Positions 6,894 to 12,092 of a DNA stretch of 12,092 nucleotides are shown here, piece by piece. The position numbers were made by a program, and so were the translations under genes. The notes below the pieces were generated by a model that did not search any database, was not told the DNA's origin, and worked only from the letters and a program-made list of their open reading frames with translations. Source of the DNA: Flavobacterium psychrophilum (GTDB lineage Bacteria > Bacteroidota > Bacteroidia > Flavobacteriales > Flavobacteriaceae); contig CAMDQL010000052.1 of NCBI GenBank assembly GCA_945905915.1, positions 1-12,092 of the forward strand, read 5' to 3'. Positions within the stretch are counted from its first letter, which is position 1. Every line of letters starts with the position of its first letter.

Positions 6894-7253
6894 TTAATTT
6901 CTAAACTCTTCCATTTCAATTGTAACCGCTTCAACGTCACCACTTATAGGTGGATTTAATTTTGAAACCTCAAGTTTTATTCTAGAAACCGCGGGAATTT
7001 CAGTAAAACATCTTGTAATAATTCGGTTTCCTACATGTTCTAATAATTTTGAACGAATAGCCATTTCTTCCACAACAATTTTATTCAATAAAACATAATC
7101 AATAGTGTCTGATAATTCATCGGTTTGTGCCGATTTTCGTAAATCAGTTTTTATTTCTAAATCTACTCTGTAATCTGAACCAATTTTTTCTTCTTCTACT
7201 AAACACCCATGATATGAAAAGGTTCTAATATTTTGTAATTTAATTATTCCCAT
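6894..7253 (-). CDS. folB: Dihydroneopterin aldolase (FolB)
   Basis: This 119-residue protein is of normal length for FolB. It has the T-fold pattern and conserved residues: YHGCLVEEEKIG with E22, TIDYVLL with Y53, LLEHVGNRI with E72, and KLEVSKLNPPI with K98, corresponding to the substrate-binding glutamates, tyrosine and catalytic lysine of known enzymes. FolB cleaves 7,8-dihydroneopterin to 6-hydroxymethyl-dihydropterin and glycolaldehyde in cytosolic tetrahydrofolate synthesis; it works as an oligomer. The gene stands alone in its direction, divergent from glnS, and no other folate gene is nearby. The ATG at 7253 is the family-typical start. The related epimerase FolX is less likely, given the intact aldolase residues. 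Confidence 0.93.
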   Translation of the reverse strand: MGIIKLQNIRTFSYHGCLVEEEKIGSDYRVDLEIKTDLRKSAQTDELSDTIDYVLLNKIVVEEMAIRSKLLEHVGNRIITRCFTEIPAVSRIKLEVSKLNPPISGDVEAVTIEMEEFRN

Positions 7254-7262
7254 AAAATTTTA

Positions 7263-7352
7263 GTTTCAAGTTTTAGGTTTTTTAGTTTTTAATCTTTTTT
7301 GTTTATCCAAAGTTACATAAAACCTCAAACTTTTAAACTTGAAACCTGAAAC
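7263..7352. repeat. Interrupted inverted repeat in the folB-glnS promoter region
   Basis: GTTTCAAGTTT at 7263-7273 is matched exactly by its reverse complement at 7335-7345. AGGTTTT at 7275-7281 is matched by AAAACCT at 7319-7325. The right arm also carries a second related motif, ACCTGAAAC at 7344-7352. These GTTTCAAG/GTTTCAGG words look like degenerate copies of one short intergenic word. Confidence 0.7.
7308..7315 (-). promoter_or_regulatory. Candidate -7 element of folB
   Basis: The minus strand reads TAACTTTG, an exact TAnnTTTG match, 54 bases before the folB ATG. The nearest upstream TTTG (7329 to 7326) is only 10 bases away, too close for a normal -33, so the promoter is incomplete by consensus. 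Confidence 0.4.
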
Positions 7353-7366
7353 ATTTTCTATCTTTG
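7339..7366 (+). promoter_or_regulatory. Candidate promoter of glnS
   Basis: TATCTTTG at 7359-7366 is an exact Bacteroidota -7 match. TTG at 7339-7341 lies 17 bases upstream, at the short end of the usual spacing. The glnS ATG at 7386 follows after 19 bases, giving a very short leader. The -33 element lies inside the right arm of the inverted repeat. Confidence 0.6.
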
Positions 7367-7385
7367 CATAAAAGAAAGAAAAACA

Positions 7386-9068
7386 ATGTCAAAAGAAGAA
7401 AAATCATTGAATTTTATAGAGCAAATTATCGAAGACGATTTAAAAAATGGTTTATCAAAAGATAAATTGCGTTTTCGTTTTCCACCAGAACCAAATGGGT
7501 ATTTGCATGTGGGTCATGCAAGTGCTATTTGTTTAAATTTTGGTCTAGGCTCCGATTATAAAGCTCCTGTAAATTTACGTTTTGATGATACTAATCCTTC
7601 AAAAGAAGAACAAGAATATGTTGATGCAATCAAGCGTGATGTAGAATGGTTGGGTTTTAAATGGGATAAAGAATGTTATGCTTCCGATTATTTTCAACAA
7701 TTATATGATTGGGCGGTAGAATTAATCAAAAAAGATAAAGCCTATGTTGACAGCCAAACTTCAGAAGAAATGGCACAACAAAAAGGAACTCCTACGCAAC
7801 CTGGAACTAATTCTCCGTACAGAAATCGTACTATCGAAGAGAATTTAGACTTATTTACGCGTATGAAAAATGGTGAATTCGAAAAAGGAACTCACGTTTT
7901 ACGTGCTAAAATTTCGATGGGCGCTAATAACATGTTAATGCGTGATCCTATTATTTATCGCATTATGCACGCGCATCATCATAGAACTGGAAATGATTGG
8001 TGTATTTATCCAATGTACGACTGGGCACATGGTGAAAGTGATTATTTAGAGCAAATTTCACACTCATTCTGTACGTTAGAATTTTTACCACATAGAGAAT
8101 TATACGATTGGTTTTTAAACCAAATTTATGATGAAACTAAAGTAAGACCAAAACAAAGAGAATTTGCGCGTAGAAATTTATCACACACTGTTGTTTCTAA
8201 ACGAAAATTATTACAATTAGTTGAAGAAAAACACGTTACAGGTTGGGATGATCCTCGTATGAGTACCATTTCAGGGATGAGAAGACGTGGTTATACTCCA
8301 ACATCCATTCGAAATTTTGCCAACACAATTGGAATTGCAAAACGTGATAATTTAATTGATGTTTCGCTTTTAGAATTTTGTGTGCGTGAAGATTTAAACA
8401 AAATTGCACCTCGTGTAATGGCGGTTTTAGATCCTGTAAAATTAGTAATTACGAATTATCCAGAAGGTCAAGAAGAATGGCTTGAAGCTGAAAACAATCC
8501 AGAAGAGGAAGTAATGACTTATAGAAAAGTGCCTTTTTCTAAAGAATTATACATTGAAAGAGAAGATTTTCAAGAAGAAGCACACAAGAAATTTTTCCGT
8601 TTAACATTAGGGACTGAAGTACGTTTGAAAAACGCCTATATCATTAAAGGGGAATCAGTTATAAAAGATGAAAATGGAAAAATTACCGAAATTCATGCTA
8701 CTTACGACGTAGATTCAAAATCGGGAAGCGGTTCAGAAGCTAGTCAAAGAAAGGTAAAAGGAACCATTCATTGGGTTTCTATTCCGCACGCAAAAGAAGC
8801 AGAAGTTCGTGTGTATGACAGATTATTCACTAATGAAAGTCCAGATAAAGACAAAGAAGTTGATTTTAAAGAATTCATCAATCCAAATTCATTAAAAGTA
8901 ATTACCGGTTATGTAGAACCAAGTTTAGTTACTTCAAAAGAATTAGATCATTTTCAATTTCAACGTTTAGGTTATTTTTGCGTAGACAGAGATTCTTCCG
9001 CAGAAAAATTAGTGTTTAATAAAACCGTTGGATTAAGAGATACTTGGGCAAAAATTTCAGAACAATAA
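7386..9068 (+). CDS. glnS: Glutaminyl-tRNA synthetase (GlnRS)
   Basis: This 560-residue class I synthetase has the HIGH-type motif in PPEPNGYLHVGHA (HVGH at 41-44) and the KMSKS-type motif as VVSKRK (269-274). The GlnRS-specific segments LRFDDTNP, PIIYRIMHAHHHRTG and YPMYDWAHG are present. The two C-terminal beta-barrels of the anticodon-binding region cover about 340-550. It charges tRNA-Gln with glutamine and ATP in the cytosol. Having GlnRS means the cell need not make Gln-tRNA by amidating Glu-tRNA-Gln, so the GluRS encoded nearby is expected to discriminate against tRNA-Gln. The ATG at 7386 follows a good promoter. It is monocistronic, ending at a strong hairpin. No yqeY-like C-terminal extension is present. 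Confidence 0.97.
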   Translation: MSKEEKSLNFIEQIIEDDLKNGLSKDKLRFRFPPEPNGYLHVGHASAICLNFGLGSDYKAPVNLRFDDTNPSKEEQEYVDAIKRDVEWLGFKWDKECYASDYFQQLYDWAVELIKKDKAYVDSQTSEEMAQQKGTPTQPGTNSPYRNRTIEENLDLFTRMKNGEFEKGTHVLRAKISMGANNMLMRDPIIYRIMHAHHHRTGNDWCIYPMYDWAHGESDYLEQISHSFCTLEFLPHRELYDWFLNQIYDETKVRPKQREFARRNLSHTVVSKRKLLQLVEEKHVTGWDDPRMSTISGMRRRGYTPTSIRNFANTIGIAKRDNLIDVSLLEFCVREDLNKIAPRVMAVLDPVKLVITNYPEGQEEWLEAENNPEEEVMTYRKVPFSKELYIEREDFQEEAHKKFFRLTLGTEVRLKNAYIIKGESVIKDENGKITEIHATYDVDSKSGSGSEASQRKVKGTIHWVSIPHAKEAEVRVYDRLFTNESPDKDKEVDFKEFINPNSLKVITGYVEPSLVTSKELDHFQFQRLGYFCVDRDSSAEKLVFNKTVGLRDTWAKISEQ

Positions 9069-9100
9069 AAAAAACACCAATTGTAAAATTGGTGTTTTTT
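9067..9100. terminator. Two-way terminator between glnS and the SPFH gene
   Basis: AACACCAATT (9073-9082), loop GTAA, AATTGGTGTT (9087-9096) forms a perfect 10-bp stem. A T-run follows on the plus strand and an A-run precedes it, giving T's on the minus strand. It can therefore stop both convergent transcripts; it begins right at the glnS stop codon. Confidence 0.88.
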
Positions 9101-9117
9101 GAATATTTATTTTTTTA

Positions 9118-10092
9118 TTACGCTTCGCTAGTATCACTTGGATTATAATCCGTTGATGTGTGATCATTTTTTTTCTTAGCGCGTTTCGGTTGATTTTTCA
9201 TGGTTTCACCTATTTGATTACTTGCTGTAAAACTCGCTACCATGTTATTTAACATATCGCTTCCGGCTTGTGGAGAATTTGGTAATAAAATTAAATTACT
9301 GTTTGTATCGGCTCCAATAGCTTGTAGTGTATCATAATGTTGTGTAACCACGATTAATGCTGAAGCTTCTTGCGAATTAATTCCTACATTATTTAACACT
9401 TCTACACTTTCTACTAATCCACGAGCAATTTCTCTTCGTTGGTCTGCGATACCTTGTCCTTGTAGTTTTTTACTTTCTGCTTCTGCTTTCGCTTTGGCTA
9501 CAATTCTAATACGTTGTGCTTCCGATTCAAATTCTGCAGCCGTTTTTTCTCTATCAGCAGCATTAATTCTGTTCATCGCATTTTTTACTTGAATATCAGG
9601 ATCAATATCAGTTACTAACGTATTGATAATATCGTATCCGTAAGTGGTCATAGATTCGTTTAATTCACGTTTTACCGCAATAGCAATGTCGTCTTTTCTT
9701 AAAAATACATCATCTAAAATTAATTTTGGAACTTCGGCACGAACCACATCAAATACATAAGCCGTAATTTGATCGTGTGGATATTCTAATTTGTAAAATG
9801 CTTCGTATACTTTACTTTGAATTACATTAAACTGAACCGAAACTTTCATTTTAATAAAAACGTTGTCTTTTGTTTTTGTTTCAATAATAACGTCCAATTG
9901 TTGAATTCTAAGATTTACTCTTCCGGCAACTCTATCTATTACGGGAATTTTTAATTGTAAACCAGAACTTCTAATGCTTGTAAATTTTCCAAATCGCTCT
10001 ATAACAACTGCGGTTTGTTGTTTTACGGTAAAAAAAGAAGAGAAAAAAATTACCAATCCAATACCAAGGAAAGGAATAAGGGCTAGTTCCAT
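9118..10092 (-). CDS. SPFH/band-7 family membrane-anchored protein (stomatin/QmcA-like)
   Basis: This 324-residue protein has one N-terminal membrane helix (about 3-22), then a band-7/SPFH domain (about 22-180) starting VKQQTAVVIERFGKF, with SGLQLKIPVIDRV and LNESMTTYGYDI. A charged, alanine- and glutamate-rich stretch (about 178-225, INAADREKTAAEFESEAQRI) is predicted to be coiled coil. The tail (about 290-324) is polar with a lysine cluster. Family members form large ring or cage oligomers on membranes and organise microdomains or protease complexes. No NfeD-type partner or FtsH gene is adjacent, so the specific role is open. It begins about 80 bases after the gltX stop, with the gltX terminator in between. 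The only promoter-like site, a one-mismatch TAACTTTT at 10143-10136, abuts that hairpin. Confidence 0.9.
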   Translation of the reverse strand: MELALIPFLGIGLVIFFSSFFTVKQQTAVVIERFGKFTSIRSSGLQLKIPVIDRVAGRVNLRIQQLDVIIETKTKDNVFIKMKVSVQFNVIQSKVYEAFYKLEYPHDQITAYVFDVVRAEVPKLILDDVFLRKDDIAIAVKRELNESMTTYGYDIINTLVTDIDPDIQVKNAMNRINAADREKTAAEFESEAQRIRIVAKAKAEAESKKLQGQGIADQRREIARGLVESVEVLNNVGINSQEASALIVVTQHYDTLQAIGADTNSNLILLPNSPQAGSDMLNNMVASFTASNQIGETMKNQPKRAKKKNDHTSTDYNPSDTSEA

Positions 10093-10144
10093 AATTGTTT
10101 GTTTTAAATTTGGTGATTATACGTGGAGTTTTGTAAAAAGTTAC

Positions 10145-10169
10145 AAAAAAACCTCCAATTGGAGGTTTT
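10145..10169 (-). terminator. Rho-independent terminator of gltX
   Basis: The palindrome AAAACCTCCAATTGGAGGTTTT (10148-10169; 9-bp stem, AATT loop) is followed on the minus strand by further T's to 10145. It starts 4 bases after the gltX stop and separates gltX from the SPFH gene downstream. Confidence 0.85.
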
Positions 10170-10173
10170 ATAT

Positions 10174-11679
10174 TTATAAGGTTTGAATGGCTTTCCCTAT
10201 TCGTTTGATGGTTTCTGCTTTACCAATCATTTCTATAATGTCAAACAAATGGGGTCCTTTTAAAGCGCCTACTAAACTCAATCGAAGTGGTTGCATCACT
10301 TTTCCCATTCCTATTTCATTTGTCGTCATCCATTCTTTCAATAAAGTTTCAATGTTTACCGAAGTAAAATCTTCAATTTTATTTAATTCAGCAATAACTT
10401 TTTGCATTAAATCAGGTGTTGCTGAATTCCAATTTTTAGCTGCTTTTTCGTCATAAGATGTTGGAGCTACAAAGAAATAATCGGCTAAATCCCAAAATTC
10501 ATTTACAAAATGAGCTCTTTCTTTAATTAAAGAAACAATTTTTGTCATTTCGACAAAGGAGAAATCACATTTTCCTATGCGATTAATAACATCTTTTTCA
10601 AAAGCTTTTGCTAGGCTTTCATCACTTTTCCCAATTAGATACTGATGATTAAACCATTTATTTTTTTCTGGATCAAACTTCGCTCCTGCTTTATGAATTC
10701 GGTTTAAATCAAATTTTTGTACCAATTCATCTAACGAGAAAATTTCTTGTTCGGTTCCATCATTCCAACCTAATAAAGCTAAAAAGTTGATTACCGCTTC
10801 TGGGAAAAATCCGTTTTCTCTATATCCTGAAGAAGTGCCTTCATCCGTTTTCCATTCCAAAGGAAACACAGGAAATCCCATTTTATCACCATCTCGTTTG
10901 CTTAATTTTCCGTTGCCAATAGGTTTTAAAATCAAAGGTAAATGTGCAAATTCTGGTGCGTTCCAACCAAAGGCCTCGTATAATAAAAGGTGCAACGGCA
11001 AACTTGGCAACCATTCTTCGCCTCGAATTACGTGCGAAGTTTCCATTAAATGATCATCTACGATATTCGCTAAATGATACGTTGGCATACCATCTGATTT
11101 AAATAAAACTTTATCGTCTAATAAATTTGTGTCAAATTTTATGTCACCACGAATGATGTCTTTCAATTCCAAAATTTCATTTACAGGCGTTTTAAAACGA
11201 ATAACATACTGTTCGCCAGACGCAATTCTTTCTGTTACTTTTTCACGTGAAATCGTTAATGAATTATCTAATTGTTCTCTAACCGAATGATTATAAATAA
11301 ATGTTTTTCCAGCCGCTTCTGCTTCTTTTCGCATAGCGTCTAAACTTTCTGCTGTATCAAACGCATAATAAGCCCAACCCGAATTTATCAGTTGGTCAGC
11401 ATATTGTTGGTACATCGCTTTACGTTCGCTTTGACGATAAGGTCCAAATTTTTCATTCTTTCCTACGGTTTCATCTGGAGCAATTCCTAACCATTCTAAA
11501 GCTTCAAAAATATAAGCTTCTGCTCCAGGAACAAAACGCGTTTGATCGGTATCTTCTATACGTAAATAAAAAGTTCCTCCATGTTTTTTGGCAAACAAAT
11601 AATTAAACAATGCGGTTCTAACACCACCTATATGTAATGGCCCTGTTGGACTTGGCGCAAATCGTACTCTTACAGACAT
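10174..11679 (-). CDS. gltX: Glutamyl-tRNA synthetase (GluRS)
   Basis: This 501-residue class I synthetase starts MSVRVRFAPSPTGPLHIGG, with the HIGH-type motif HIGG at 16-19 and the KMSKS-type motif KLSKR at 258-262. The bacterial GluRS segment LRIEDTDQTR and an all-helical anticodon-binding C-terminus (about 330-500) are present. It charges tRNA-Glu in the cytosol. The frame stays open 35 codons further upstream, but the start at 11679 is chosen for two reasons: RVRFAPSPTG at residues 4-13 is the normal family N-terminus, and a TATCTTTG -7 element lies just upstream, inside that extension. With a GlnRS nearby it is inferred to be a discriminating enzyme. It ends at its own terminator, so it is probably monocistronic. 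Confidence 0.96.
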   Translation of the reverse strand: MSVRVRFAPSPTGPLHIGGVRTALFNYLFAKKHGGTFYLRIEDTDQTRFVPGAEAYIFEALEWLGIAPDETVGKNEKFGPYRQSERKAMYQQYADQLINSGWAYYAFDTAESLDAMRKEAEAAGKTFIYNHSVREQLDNSLTISREKVTERIASGEQYVIRFKTPVNEILELKDIIRGDIKFDTNLLDDKVLFKSDGMPTYHLANIVDDHLMETSHVIRGEEWLPSLPLHLLLYEAFGWNAPEFAHLPLILKPIGNGKLSKRDGDKMGFPVFPLEWKTDEGTSSGYRENGFFPEAVINFLALLGWNDGTEQEIFSLDELVQKFDLNRIHKAGAKFDPEKNKWFNHQYLIGKSDESLAKAFEKDVINRIGKCDFSFVEMTKIVSLIKERAHFVNEFWDLADYFFVAPTSYDEKAAKNWNSATPDLMQKVIAELNKIEDFTSVNIETLLKEWMTTNEIGMGKVMQPLRLSLVGALKGPHLFDIIEMIGKAETIKRIGKAIQTL

Positions 11680-11695
11680 TTCATTAAATTTTAAG

Positions 11696-11703
11696 CAAAG
11701 ATA
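11696..11703 (-). promoter_or_regulatory. Candidate -7 element of gltX
   Basis: The minus strand reads TATCTTTG, the same 8-mer as in the glnS promoter, ending 16 bases before the chosen ATG. No TTG is found at the expected -33 distance. The site supports the start at 11679 over the longer frame. Confidence 0.48.
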
Positions 11704-11723
11704 CAATTTGAATTTTGATTTTG

Positions 11724-11758
11724 TGGATGATGGAAGTTGGAAGTTGGATGATGGAAGT
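11724..11758. repeat. Short direct repeat upstream of gltX
   Basis: TGGATGATGGAAGT occurs at 11724-11737 and 11745-11758, 21 bases apart start to start, with TGGAAGT words between. It is a G-rich island on the plus strand in an otherwise AT-rich gap. Confidence 0.75.
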
Positions 11759-11811
11759 AAAAATGAAACCCAAAAGCAAACCACAAATATTAACTTTCAT
11801 TAAAAAACCTA

Positions 11812-11842
11812 TTGACTAATCAAGTAAGAAATTGTAATTTTA
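11812..11842 (+). promoter_or_regulatory. Weak candidate promoter of the DUF4175-like gene
   Basis: TTG at 11812-11814 and TAATTTTA at 11835-11842 (one mismatch to TAnnTTTG) are spaced about 20 bases apart. The proposed TTG start lies 27 bases downstream. Confidence 0.3.
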
Positions 11843-11869
11843 TCGGTTATAAACAACAAGTCAACAAAT

Positions 11870-12092
11870 TTGGAGGCAAAAAACATTATTTTCGATAAAC
11901 TCGAAAGATTTATCAAAAAGTTTTATACTAATGAACTTATAAAAGGAATCATTCTTTTTATTGGATTAGGCTTGTTATATTTCATTGTTACCTTATTGAT
12001 TGAATACTTTTTATGGTTGCCAACCTCTGGAAGAACTATTTTATTTTGGCTGTTTGTTGTGGTTGAATTGTTTTTGTTGATTCGATTTATTG
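11870..12092 (+). CDS. DUF4175-like membrane protein (N-terminal part)
   Basis: An open frame runs off the right edge, giving 74 codons from a TTG at 11870. The protein reads [26 protein letters not shown], followed by two hydrophobic segments (about residues 27-46 and 54-74), the first ending [11 protein letters not shown]. This resembles the N-terminus of the long DUF4175 proteins of Bacteroidota, which have two N-terminal membrane helices and a long coiled, low-complexity remainder; function is unknown. The frame is closed upstream by a stop at 11825-11827 with no ATG in between, so TTG is the likely start. It is divergent from gltX with a 190-base gap. The assignment rests on recall of the family N-terminus, without the rest of the protein. 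Confidence 0.7.
   Translation, partial: MEAKNIIFDKLERFIKKFYTNELIKGIILFIGLGLLYFIVTLLIEYFLWLPTSGRTILFWLFVVVELFLLIRFI

Noticed and set aside
6762..6959. Plus-strand open frame of 65 codons
   Set aside because: It runs through the tRNA-Cys gene, the tandem repeat and the antisense of folB, so it is not a credible gene.
9974..10186. Plus-strand open frame of 70 codons
   Set aside because: It overlaps the SPFH gene start and the gltX terminator hairpin and has no family resemblance.
10187..11053. Plus-strand open frames inside gltX (10187-10456, 10787-11053)
   Set aside because: They are antisense to conserved GluRS coding sequence and have no recognisable motifs.
11680..11784. Upstream extension of the gltX frame by 35 codons
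   Set aside because: The extension precedes the normal GluRS N-terminus, covers the repeat and a TATCTTTG promoter element, and has no family-like sequence.
1..12092. Mobile element, CRISPR array, toxin-antitoxin or defence system
   Set aside because: No transposase, integrase, spaced repeats or defence-type proteins were found; gene content and composition are those of core chromosome.

Overview
This is an AT-rich chromosomal window from a member of the Bacteroidota, most likely a Flavobacterium-like organism of the family Flavobacteriaceae. Three things point that way: Bacteroidota-type -7 promoter elements (TAnnTTTG) upstream of several genes, few recognisable Shine-Dalgarno sites, and typical flavobacterial proteins (a DUF4175-like membrane protein, a head-GIN/DUF2807 protein, and a glutaminyl-tRNA synthetase alongside a glutamyl-tRNA synthetase). 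Nothing indicates a phage, an insertion sequence, a CRISPR array or a defence island. The content is core housekeeping.

Layout. At 1-2160 three genes run leftward as a probable rpiB > CDF zinc transporter > tex unit, with tex cut by the window edge. At 2161-2867 lies a 707-base gene-free gap of about one-sixth G+C. It separates the leftward genes from a rightward group, rnr, a secreted GIN-domain protein and a LysE-family membrane protein (2868-6504). The gap holds two perfect and three one-mismatch copies of a DnaA-box-like 9-mer (TTATCAACA) and is the best candidate here for a chromosomal replication origin.

At 6505-6893 there is a leftward tRNA-Cys(GCA) with its terminator. Beyond the terminator is a near-perfect second copy of the tRNA 3' end plus terminator. 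Next come leftward folB and, divergent from it, rightward glnS (6894-9068), sharing a short promoter region with dispersed repeats. glnS converges on a leftward SPFH/band-7 gene through a two-way terminator. gltX, upstream of that gene and also leftward, ends at its own terminator. At the right edge a DUF4175-like membrane protein begins, divergent from gltX.

Functionally the window covers RNA turnover and transcription-associated factors (RNase R, Tex), translation (GlnRS, GluRS, tRNA-Cys), pentose phosphate and folate metabolism (RpiB, FolB), metal export, and membrane or envelope proteins. No undescribed multi-gene system is evident. The observations most worth following are the candidate origin and the duplicated tRNA-Cys tail.
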